Source of the DNA: Candidatus Chlorohelix allophototropha
GTDB taxonomy: Bacteria; Chloroflexota; Chloroflexia; Chloroheliales; Chloroheliaceae
Direction of reading: 5' to 3'
DNA: 64,000 bases
NCBI RefSeq assembly: GCF_030389965.1
Contig: NZ_CP128400.1
Span: forward strand, 1 to 64,000
Shown here: piece by piece, positions 54,414 through 63,200 of the stretch
Numbering within the stretch: the first letter of the stretch is position 1
Layout of the letters: the number at the start of each line of letters is the position of its first letter
Position numbers and translations under genes: made by a program
The notes under the pieces: generated by a model
What the model was told of the DNA's origin: nothing
What the model saw: the letters and a program-made list of their open reading frames with translations, nothing else
Database searches by the model: none

Positions 54414-54980
54414 ATTCCAGGGTTCACTCCAACGTAACCAGGTGGGAGCGACGAGCGCTACCGCATTGAGGGCAGCCCGCAGCGTTTCAGCGATCCCTTC
54501 AGTTCGGTTAAGTTCTCGCACCGCCGCTAAAACGTGAGTGGAATCAGTGCGTTGTTTACCCCCTGGCTTGAGCAAACCCCGTTGTTTGAATTCCTTAAGC
54601 ATTAACTCGAATAGTTGTTGTTCCGCCTGGCCTGCCAGTAATCTGGTGCGAAACTCGCTAAGTACCGAATAATCGAAACCACAATCGCTTAGTTCCAAAC
54701 CCAGCGCATATTTCCAATCGATCCTGGCCCGCACCGCGTTAGCAGCTTGACGATCGGTCAGATTTTCGGCGAATTGCAGAATGGTAATTAAGGCCAGACG
54801 CCAGGGAGCCAGTGCGTGTTGACCTCGCAAGGGAAACAGGTCTACAAAATCCTGGTCACAATAGAAAGTGCCTAATACATCGCGCATCGTCATGTAAGTA
54901 TTCCCATTAGGAAAAGCAGAATGCGCTATCAGGCTGGTTTGGGCCGGAATGGGATTGAGGTTTTCAGGTTGTAAGGACAT
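54378..54980 (-). pseudogene. Truncated IS1182/IS5-type transposase, cut by the IS3 element
   Basis: AGGAGG six bases before the ATG at 54980 gives the intact N-terminal part of a DUF772-type transposase (YMTMRDVLGTFYCDQDFVDLFP; RQAANAVRARIDWKYALGL; RTDSTHVLAAVREL with the first catalytic Asp). Native sequence ends near WSEPWN at 54414; the last residues (TRPQTKKK...) are encoded by the IS3 terminal repeat. The missing C-terminal part is not found on the other side of the IS3, so later rearrangement must have occurred. Confidence 0.8.
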
Positions 54981-55147
54981 TTCCCACCTCCTTACTTCAA
55001 GCTATTTCTATTCATAGGTTTCTTCTATTGTAATACCTGTAAATCGAACTTACTATAAAAATCGCTACAGTTTCAATTCGCCAACAATGTCCACTGTGCC
55101 CGCTACCCCACTTTGCTTTTGCCAAAGGGCAAAAATATGGAACAATC

Positions 55148-56353
55148 TTGCTTGATCTGGAGCGACAGGTAGTAATCGATGTGCTACCAGACCGGAAAGC
55201 CAAAACGTTAGCTAGCTGGCTTCAGGAACATCCGGGAATTGAGTTTATTAGCCGTGACCGTAGTAGTGCTTACAGTAAAGCCATTAGGACTGCTGCGCCT
55301 GCCGCTGTTCAGATAGCTGACCGTTTCCACCTGAAACAGAATTTACGTACCGCGACCGAAAAGTACCTGCGGCGCAATTACCCAAAAATAAAAGCTATTC
55401 TTAAACCACCCGCCGAACCAAAACCAACCAGCGAAGTCAAAAAGGCGGAAGAAATTAAAGTGGGCAAACCGCTTACTCCCGCTCAGATACGAAAGTCCCG
55501 TCTGGAACTGGCTGGAATGCCGCCTACACCACCGGCTTTACCGGTCAGGGAACAGAAAAAAGAGGCTACGCAAGCGGCTCGAATGGAACTTTACCAGCAA
55601 ATCCGTACCCTGCACCGGCAAGGCTTTAAGCAGTATCAAATTACCCACGAGCTTGATATTGACGCTGGAACCGTCAGTCAGTATCTTAAAAATGCGCCCC
55701 AGCCACGAGTGTACAGTCCTGGAGCTAGTAAACTTGACCCTTACAAAGCTTATCTTAAACAACGCTTTTTTGTAGAAGGCTGTCGTAATGCGGTACAACT
55801 AGGAGGGGAGATTAGAACACAAGGTTATAGTGGCGGTAATTCAATTGTCACCCAGTACGTCGCCAGCCTGAGAGCAGAATTAGCTAATCATTCGCCAACT
55901 GAATCCTCGATCAAATCGCTGGCTGAATTTAAGCTTAACCAATCTAAAAGCAAAGTAGCCACACCACGGCAAATTAGCTGGTGGCTGTGTTTACCAGGGG
56001 AGCGGTTAAAGCCGTGGGAGCAAGCGCAGCTACAGCTACTGTGTGAGGCCGATGCAGAAATAGCGCGTGCCTATGGCTTAAGCCAGCAGTTTAGCGAGTT
56101 GATAGGTTCAAAAAATGCGGATAGTTTGGTTTTATGGTTGTGGGCGGTGGAGGAAGAGCCGATAAGTGAATATGCCAGTTTAGGATGGGGTATTGCAAGT
56201 GACCGGGCAGCGGTAGAAGCTGGGATTAGTTTGAGATGGAATCAAGGGCAGACAGAAGGTGGTCAGGTTAACCGACTTAAGACTATCAAACGTCAGATGT
56301 ACAATCGCGCTAAATTTGATTTGCTAAGAGCAAGAGTACTGTATGCTGCTTAG
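55148..56353 (+). pseudogene. ISL3-family transposase, N-terminal internal deletion
   Basis: DDE_Tnp_ISL3-type sequence (KYGTILLDLERQVVIDVLPD; EFISRDRSSAYSKAI; VQIADRFHLKQNL) with an intact long C-terminus. The open frame extends upstream to about 55043 without a start and reads a zinc-ribbon start (QQCPLC) joined directly to PHFAFAKGQKYGT; the usual DDFAF segment carrying the first catalytic Asp, the second zinc Cys pair and the HTH are missing. So an internal deletion fused the ends. A TTG at 55148 lacks a ribosome site. Probably dead. Confidence 0.75.
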
Positions 56354-56627
56354 CACGATATTTTGTTCTTATTCTGGTCTTACCACATAAAGTGAGGATG
56401 AACCACTTCTTCCCGTTTCCGGTAAGTGACCCCTATACCCCAAAACGCATAACCCCTGCTTTCGAGATAGCAAGCCCTTGTCTCATCAAAAAAGATTGGA
56501 TAAACTGTTAGAAACAACACACACAACTAGTCAGACGGTTACTACCAGTCTTGTCAGTTAAATCGCTACTGTCCGAGCTAGTTCTGTCTATTACAGAAAA
56601 ACTAACAAAGTTTGAAAGTACGGAATA
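56354..56627. other. Right border of the IS region
   Basis: No gene. Contains GGTAAGTGACCCC near 56425, possibly the outer end of the ISL3 relic, then AT-rich sequence leading to the lipoprotein gene. No promoter could be fixed. Confidence 0.25.
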
Positions 56628-58211
56628 ATGCAACGTTATTTGCTGGCTGCGTTGGTAGTAATCTTAACCGGACTTTTGATTGCCGCTTGTGGAGATACTA
56701 CCAGCCCGGTTAATCCCACCCCGACAATCACACCCGTTCCTGCCACCACCAAGGCGGTGCAAGTATCGCCCACCGCGCCGCCGCTTGTTATTGCGCCTGT
56801 AACCACTCCTACAGGGTCGCAACAGCCTGCCAAAACCACCGTACAGCCTGTTGCGACCACCATAAATACAAGCAGCCCCAGAACCATTTTTTATTACAAG
56901 GATGAAGCCTTGTGGTATTCCGGCGCAACCCCCAAAAAACTCACCGATAATGTTTTCAGCTACGTACTTACTTCAGATGGGAAAGCGGTTTTCCTTCAGA
57001 AGGTAAATAAAACGCTGCAACTAAAAATGGCGCAGATTAAGGATAACCACCCTCTAATAACCACGCTGGACGATCGCGCTTTTGCAGAACGAGCTATGCC
57101 AAACACCGGTAGCAATCCTGATAATAACTATGGAGTGGAAAGCAGAGCAATAAGCGGTTTGGGAATTTCTCCCGACCAAACGCAAGTTGCCTACGCCCGT
57201 GCAAACCAATCGGGGGTTACTTTTGAGGGTTTGCTAGGAAAAGTATATCCTACCGAAATTTGGGTAGCGAACCTTGACCCTGCCAATCCTGCCCCCCGTA
57301 AATTAGTAGCCAATGATAAAGATTATGCTGCCCGCCCGGTGTGGAGTAGCGATGGAAATAGAATTGCCTTTATCAGAACAACTTTTTTTGGGACGGGCGC
57401 TGGCTATGAAACTGCCTTCTGGTCAGTTTATAAGGATGGTACGCGCCTTTCCTTCCTGACCGGACCTGAGCTTGGCACAGTAAACGGTACTAAATATACT
57501 GCGCTACCTGCCTATAATATAAGATGGATTAGCCCCCTTGAGCTTTCATTCCAAGCTGCAAACCAGACCGCTAAAACCAGCCTTTGGGTGCATGACATCA
57601 CCAGCAATTCGGATTTTCCTCGCTCGGTTGCGCTCGACCTTAGTTGGGAACGCGCTTATTACTGTGAGCAGGTGCGGCGGTTTGTCTATATAAATGATAT
57701 TAATTTCAAACCGCTTGGTATTTTTACGGCAAACGCGGACAAAACCGAAACGCCAGTCGCGCTCGACCCAACCGCCACTGCTCTACTAGGTTGCTACGGC
57801 GACAATGTTTTATACAAAGACGCTAACAACCAGCTATATCTGCAAAGTATAAAAGCAAATGGAAGCAGTACCACCCCCAAAAGAAGAATAGGCAACCCCG
57901 TTTCCGATAACGCTGTAGCCGTGTTCTCGCCCGATGGCAACTATATCGCCATTTTTTCCAATACCAGCACCCCCGCGATGACCATCTTTCGCGCCAACGG
58001 TTCGCAAGTTAATATCAAAGGCACTGCCCCACGCTTCAAAAGTTTCTCCAGCATAGGATGGAGTGATAATCAGATGGCGGTACTGATTGGGGGGAGTGAT
58101 TCCGCGCAGGGAATCGGAGTCGATTTGGCAAGCAATGAGCCGGAGTTCAGGATTATAGACGATAATATTCAAGAGGCATTATTGCTGGTGTCTGAGCCCA
58201 ATACGAGATAG
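56628..58211 (+). CDS. TolB/WD40-like beta-propeller lipoprotein
   Basis: A 527-residue exported lipoprotein. Signal peptide with lipobox LIAAC (Cys21), a Thr/Pro-rich linker (~22-80), then propeller-like repeats marked by GISPDQTQVAYAR, PVWSSDGNRIAFIR and AVFSPDGNYIAIFS, the PD40/TolB pattern. Probably sits on the outer face of the membrane and binds protein or sugar; function unknown. No clear ribosome site. It is the first host gene right of the IS region, same strand as the repeat-protein genes that follow. Confidence 0.82.
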   Translation: MQRYLLAALVVILTGLLIAACGDTTSPVNPTPTITPVPATTKAVQVSPTAPPLVIAPVTTPTGSQQPAKTTVQPVATTINTSSPRTIFYYKDEALWYSGATPKKLTDNVFSYVLTSDGKAVFLQKVNKTLQLKMAQIKDNHPLITTLDDRAFAERAMPNTGSNPDNNYGVESRAISGLGISPDQTQVAYARANQSGVTFEGLLGKVYPTEIWVANLDPANPAPRKLVANDKDYAARPVWSSDGNRIAFIRTTFFGTGAGYETAFWSVYKDGTRLSFLTGPELGTVNGTKYTALPAYNIRWISPLELSFQAANQTAKTSLWVHDITSNSDFPRSVALDLSWERAYYCEQVRRFVYINDINFKPLGIFTANADKTETPVALDPTATALLGCYGDNVLYKDANNQLYLQSIKANGSSTTPKRRIGNPVSDNAVAVFSPDGNYIAIFSNTSTPAMTIFRANGSQVNIKGTAPRFKSFSSIGWSDNQMAVLIGGSDSAQGIGVDLASNEPEFRIIDDNIQEALLLVSEPNTR

Positions 58212-58280
58212 GGGTACAGGGACCGATGGGGTAAAAAGTCAAGAGTAAACGGCTCAACTTTTAAATGTTTTGAAATCTTT

Positions 58281-58348
58281 ACCGCCGCGAGAACTCGGCC
58301 GCTTGCGGTCGAGCGAATAAGGCGTCGGGCGGGCCTTTGGACCGCCCG
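58281..58348 (+). ncRNA. Possible structured RNA element with CUUG tetraloop hairpin
   Basis: CTCGGCCG (58294-58301) pairs with CGGTCGAG (58306-58313; one G-U) around a CTTG loop, a very stable RNA tetraloop. It is followed by CGGGCGG (58326-58332) / CCGCCCG (58342-58348). CGCC (58283) and GGCG (58321) could close the first hairpin. GC-rich in an AT-rich gap. Could be a 3' untranslated structure of the lipoprotein mRNA or a separate RNA; family not recognised. Confidence 0.35.
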
Positions 58349-58514
58349 TTAATAAAAGGCAATTCTAAGCTAACAACCTTTTTGTTAACGAGCCTGCGGT
58401 TGTACTTGGCCGAATCTAAACATTGGTGCAACCAGGGGAAAAGTAGTAAACGTTTGTTCTAAAAAATAAAAAGTACTGAAACAGAACTTTTTTGCTAAAA
58501 AATACCAGAAACAG

Positions 58515-58544
58515 AATGCCGTATTTGTTTTTGGCAACGGCATT
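58515..58544 (+). terminator. Hairpin, possible terminator
   Basis: AATGCCGT (58515-58522) / ACGGCATT (58537-58544), 14-base loop, followed after six bases by TTTTT. Could end the transcript from the lipoprotein gene. Confidence 0.4.
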
Positions 58545-58596
58545 TGACCCTTTTTGCCTGCTTTTTAGATATCCGGACATTTTCCTCCCTTGTGAT

Positions 58597-58625
58597 TTGA
58601 ACCTGAGAAAAGGGCTTGCTATACT
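58597..58625 (+). promoter_or_regulatory. Near-consensus promoter of the small RNA candidate
   Basis: TTGAAC (58597-58602), exactly 17 bases, TATACT (58620-58625). One of the best sigma-70-type matches in the window and not followed by a gene, but by a terminator 130 bases on. Confidence 0.6.
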
Positions 58626-58631
58626 AGACCG

Positions 58632-58782
58632 AAATGTCGCGTGCCATAACCTCCCGAAGTAGGCACTTCATACTCTACTTTTAATACTTATGACAGGAAA
58701 TATTAAAACAAACTATTACTTTGCACTTCCTCGTAGCACTGCTCAGGTTAGGCCATGTCGGGACACACTTCCCGACTCTTTT
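58632..58782 (+). ncRNA. Candidate small RNA gene, about 150 nt
   Basis: Expected transcript from about 58632 to the terminator at 58757-58782. Its ends are complementary: GCC-a-TAACCT near 58646 pairs with AGGTTA-GGC near 58746 (nine pairs, one bulge), leaving a long internal region with a small hairpin GAAGT-aggc-ACTTC. A long rod closed by end pairing is reminiscent of 6S RNA, but I cannot assign a family. No ORF of note inside. Confidence 0.5.
58757..58782 (+). terminator. Intrinsic terminator of the small RNA candidate
   Basis: GTCGGGA (58757-58763) / TCCCGAC (58770-58776), 6-base loop, followed by TCTTTTTAATTT. Correct orientation for the promoter at 58597. Confidence 0.8.
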
Positions 58783-58932
58783 TAATTTAAAATTTTTAAG
58801 AATTTTTCCACCGGTTTTTTTACCTGTCTGGTTTAAATTAGTTTCATGTAACTTCATAAGGTTAATCTTGTATGTTTAGTCTAATTCAGCAAAGGTAATA
58901 ATTAGCGTGTATGTAGCAGGAGGATTAATACT

Positions 58933-59868
58933 ATGAGTTTTATTCCAGATTCTACAAAGCTGAAAAAGGTAAGACAGCAAGAACCTCCTGAAAATCACGA
59001 AATGTCTGCTGAAAAACAGCTCGACCAATTTGCTACTACCGAAACTACACTGCCTGCTTTTCAAAAAAGAGGACCGATTAATCCTCAAAACCTTGGCACT
59101 GCCCATATAATAAACCTCCAAAAAACCATCGGTAACAAAGCAGTGACACGCATGTTGGAGACCAGAAAAACGGCTGAGCCTGGACTGGTAAGCTCTACCT
59201 CCATTCAGCGTATGGGATTGTTGGAATGGATTAGGGCTAAAAAACGCGGCTCAACTGCAGCAGCAGCGGCAGCGGCGGCAACAACGCAGTTGGAATCAAC
59301 ACCTCCGATTTATTCAGGCGCTTCTTCGACCACCGAGGAAATGGGACCACCAGATTTCTCGCTAGCCCCTTTGTCGCTAGCCCATAGTGCGTTGGTTGGA
59401 CCACCGCCTGGCGACCCACCAGCAGAGTTGGCGGCAGCACCGCAGTTGGGATCGATACCTCCGATCTACTCAGGTATGACCGAGGAAATGGGACCACCAG
59501 ATTTTTCGCTAGCCCCTTTGTCGCTAGCCCATAGTGTGTTGGTTGGACCACCACCTGGAGACCCACCAGCAGAGTTGGCGGCAGCACCGCAGTTGGGATC
59601 GATACCTCCGATCTACTCAGGTATGACCGAGGAAATGGGACCACCAGATTTTTCGCTAGCCCCTTTGTCGCTAGCCCATAGTGTGTTGGTTGGACCACCA
59701 CCGGGGAATCGCGCCAGAGCAGACGCACGAGCCCGGCACATGCCGCCCATCGCACCGCTGGAATCGATACCTCCGATTTATTCAGGCACTTCTTTATCAA
59801 CCGAGGAGATGACACCACCACCAGCCTTCTCAATAGCTCCTGGGGCGCTGGACGAGGAGCACCCCTAA
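58933..59868 (+). CDS. Pro-rich tandem-repeat protein with injection-system-type leader motif
   Basis: A 311-residue protein. Residues ~55-95 read IINLQKTIGNKAVTRML then SIQRM, very like the (I/L)LxLQRTIGNQAVxRL...IQR segment found ahead of DUF4157 and toxin domains in proteins linked to extracellular contractile injection systems. No DUF4157 zinc motif follows. Instead an Ala run leads to four copies of a ~49-residue repeat (PPIYSG...EEMGPPDFSLAPLSLAHS...LVGPPPG). No signal peptide or membrane helix. AGGAGG lies nine bases before the ATG, so translation is well supported. It may be a cargo or adaptor of a secretion machine (inference). Confidence 0.75.
   Translation: MSFIPDSTKLKKVRQQEPPENHEMSAEKQLDQFATTETTLPAFQKRGPINPQNLGTAHIINLQKTIGNKAVTRMLETRKTAEPGLVSSTSIQRMGLLEWIRAKKRGSTAAAAAAAATTQLESTPPIYSGASSTTEEMGPPDFSLAPLSLAHSALVGPPPGDPPAELAAAPQLGSIPPIYSGMTEEMGPPDFSLAPLSLAHSVLVGPPPGDPPAELAAAPQLGSIPPIYSGMTEEMGPPDFSLAPLSLAHSVLVGPPPGNRARADARARHMPPIAPLESIPPIYSGTSLSTEEMTPPPAFSIAPGALDEEHP
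59299..59868 (+). repeat. In-frame tandem repeat, 147-bp unit
   Basis: Copies begin at 59299 (156 bp), 59455 (147 bp), 59602 (diverges after ~100 bp) and 59767 (partial). Copies two and three are almost identical at DNA level for about 100 bases, so expansion is recent. All spacings are multiples of three. Confidence 0.9.
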
Positions 59869-60201
59869 CTGCAACCATTAGTTATACGCCGGTTGAGCAG
59901 TAACGGAACGAAAACCTACGCTAAGACAAATTTGCTCGGTTTTATACTCTTTTCTTGTGCATTTTGCATTATTTTGGTACAAGTTGCACTTCGCCGGGTT
60001 TAATGAAGGTGTAATAGGAGAAACCAGGACAAATGTGCCTTAGCGTACGTTTTCAGACCTATACTGACCCGAACTTATATTGGATTACTGAGTTTAGGAA
60101 AGTCTAATTTACCCGGCACTTTTAATTGAGGTGAGAACTGGATTGCCCCGTAGGGGAGAAGCTTAGGACTTATAGGCAGACACACAGAAGGGAAAGAGAA
60201 T
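59869..60201 (+). other. 333-bp gap holding an inverted-repeat element
   Basis: No gene. Contains the IR-bounded segment at 59911-60053 and, before the next ATG, AAGGGAAAGA as ribosome site. No convincing promoter resolved. Confidence 0.4.
59911..60053. repeat. 143-bp element with 23-bp imperfect terminal inverted repeats
   Basis: Left end AAAACCTACGCTAAGACAAA (59911 on) matches the reverse complement of the right end (60031-60053) at 19 of 23 positions, with an uninterrupted TACGCTAAG core. Spacing between arms is 97 bases, non-coding. Size and structure fit a MITE-like element or a large operator; no target duplication seen. Confidence 0.45.
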
Positions 60202-63200
60202 ATGGTTCGGGTAATACCAAAACAAAGACGTTTAGCGGTGACGTTAGCGGGTATCGCTCTGCTATTGGCAATTTTTATCAGCCCGCCTCCGGCGCAAGCG
60301 GCGGTACAAACCTGCGACCTAACGGGACTGAAAGCTGCCGTTCTCGCAGGCGGTTCGCAAGACCTTGCCTGCTCCGCCGATACCACCATCACCCTAGATG
60401 CGCCGTGGAATGGGACTATTGCCACAAACCTGACCCTCACCAACACCGGCGCGGGCAAGCTGACTATCAGCGGGAATAACCTATATCAGATTTTCAACGT
60501 CAACTCCGGCAAAAGCCTATCCCTGACCAATCTCAACCTGACCGGAGGCAAGGGTAGCGACGGCGGGGCTATTTATAACTATGGCAATGTGACGATAAGC
60601 AATTCCACCCTCTCCGGCAATTCCGCTACCAGCGGCTACGGCGGAGCTATTGAGAACCTTGGCAATATGACGATAAGCAATTCCACCCTCTCCGGCAATT
60701 CCGCTACCAGCGGCTACGGCGGAGCTATTGAGAACCTTGGCAATATGACGATAAGCAATTCCACCCTCTCCGGCAATTCCGCTACCGGTGGCGGCGCTAT
60801 TGAAAACTACAACAACGGCAGTGTGACGATAAGCAATTCCACCCTCTACAGCAATTCCGCTAGCCAATACGGTGGTGGCGCTATTGTGAACTGGAGCGGC
60901 ACGGTCACGCTAACCAATTCCAGCCTCTACAGCAATTCCGCTACCATAGTAGGCGGGGCTATTTATAACACCAGCGGCGGCACGGTCAATTTGCAGAACA
61001 GCTTATTGCAGGGCAGCAATATCTGCTACAACACCACAGGAAGCAGCATCACCGATAAGGGCTATAACCTTGAGGCAGAGGCAGCGGGTAACTATAGCTG
61101 CGGGTTCAGCGGTACTAAGGGTAGCATTAAAACCACCGATGCGAAACTAGGTACTCCCGGAAATAACGGCGGGGCAACTAATACCATTGCGCTACTGTCC
61201 GGCAGCCCGGCGATAGACGCGATTCCGGCAGCTTCTTGCGTAGTTACCGCTGACCAGCGCGGGGTTAACCGTCCGCAGGGTACTGTTGGATGTGACATCG
61301 GGGCTTACGAAACCACCACCGGCTATGCCACCAAACTTGCCTTCACCACCCAACCGAGCGGCGCAGTGGCAGGTTCAGCCTTCACCGGGCAACCGGCAGT
61401 GACAGTGCAAGATGCGAACGGCAACACCGTTACGAGCTTTAGCGGCGCAGTGACCGTTGCTATCAAGGGCGGTACTGGCACAACAGGCGCAACCCTTAGC
61501 GGTACACTCACAGTCAATGCGGTTAACGGCGTGGCAACCTTCTCCGGCTTGAGCCTTGACAAGAGCGGCACGAGCTACATGCTGACCGCAACTAGCGGCA
61601 CTTTGACCTCAGCCGATACTAGCGGCTTTGCTGTAGCAAGTACGTGCAGCTTGGCTGCGCTAAAAATTATCGTTAGCACAGGCGGCACGCTCGACTTCAA
61701 TTGCGCCGCCGATACCACCATCACCCTAGATGCGACGTGGAATGGGACTATTGCCACAGACCTAACCCTCACCAACACGGGGGCAGGCAAGCTGACTATC
61801 AGCGGGGCAAACACCTACCAGATTTTCTCCGTCAACCTCGGCAAAAGCCTATCCCTGACCAATCTCAACCTGACCGGAGGCACTGCTACCTACGGCGGGG
61901 CTATTTATAACGCCGGCGGCACAAGTAGTGTGACGATAACCAATTCCACCCTCTCCGGCAGTTCCGCCACAACCACCGGCGGGGCTATTTATAACAATGG
62001 CGGCACGGTGACGATAACCAATTCCACTCTCTACAGCAATTCCGCTAAAGGCGGCGGGGCTATTGAGAACCCCTTTGGCATGGTGACAATAACCAATTCC
62101 ACTCTCTACAGCAATTCCGCTACCAATGGCGGGGCTATTTATAACAACGGCACGGTCACGCTAACCAATTCCACTCTCTACAGCAATTCCGCTACCCTAG
62201 ACGGCGGGGCTATTGATAACACTGGCGGCACGGTGACGCTAACCAATTCCACTCTCTACAGCAATTCTGCTAACTACGGCGGGGCTATTTATAACTTCGC
62301 CGGTACGGCTAATTTTCAGAACAGCTTGTTGCAGGGCAGTAGTATCTGTGCTGGCGGCGACTTCACCGATAAGGGCTATAACCTTGTGGCTACAACGAGT
62401 ATCTATAACTGCCAGTTCAGCGGCACCAGCAAAACCACCACCGATGCGATACTGGGTACTCCCGGAAATAACGGTGGGGTAACCAATACCATTGCGCTGT
62501 TGTCCGGCAGCCCGGCTATAGACGCGATTCCGGCGGCTTCTTGCGTAGTTACCGCTGACCAGCGCGGGGTTAACCGTCCGCAGGGTACGGGGTGCGACAT
62601 TGGCGCATTTGAGACTCAAGTAGCCACCAAGTTGGCGATATCCACTCCGAGCGGGGCAGTGGCGGGTTCAGCTTTCACTACCCAACCCGTGATAACAGTC
62701 CAAGACATATATAGCAACACCGCTACCAGCTTTAGCGGCACAGTGACCGTTGCTATCAAAAGTGGCACTGGCACAACAGGCGCTACTCTCGGTGGTACTA
62801 CTACCGTTAGCGCGGTTAACGGCGTGGCGACCTTCTCCGGCTTGAGCATTGACAAGAGCGGCACGGGCTATGTGCTGACCGCGACCAGCGGCACTTTGAC
62901 CTCTGCCGATACCAGCGGCTTCACGATAACAGCCGGAGCAGCCACCAAGTTGGCGGTAACTACTCCGAGCGGGGCAGTGGCAGGTTCACCCTTCACTACC
63001 CAACCCGTCGTAACAGTCCAAGATGTATATAGCAACACCGCTACCAGCTTTAGCGGCGCAGTGACCGTTACTATCAAGAGCGGTACTGGCACAACAGGCG
63101 CAACCCTTAGCGGTACTACTACGGTTAGCACGGTTAACGGCGTGGCAACCTTCTCCGGTTTGAGCATTGACAAGAGCGGGACGGGCTACGTACTGACCGC

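Larger units (their letters stand above)
58212..58932 (+). other. 720-bp gene-free region with structured RNA and a small RNA candidate
   Basis: Contains, in order, a GC-rich block folding into two hairpins (58281-58348), an 8-bp hairpin (58515-58544), and a promoter-terminator pair enclosing about 150 bases (58597-58782). AT-rich sequence then leads to the next gene. No ORF with a ribosome site. Confidence 0.6.

Noticed and set aside
58632-58782. tmRNA, SRP RNA, RNase P RNA or tRNA at the small RNA locus
   Set aside because: None of the conserved cores (tRNA-like ends and T-loop, SRP GGAAG loop, RNase P core) could be found; left as unassigned.
59237-59878. A 213-codon open frame on the minus strand opposite the tandem-repeat protein
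   Set aside because: It mirrors the in-frame repeats of the plus-strand gene; repeat periods divisible by three keep the antisense frame open. No ribosome site, and the plus-strand gene has a perfect one.
60568-60801. CRISPR-like array
   Set aside because: Repeats are contiguous, in frame, without unique spacers, and code for beta-helix rungs.
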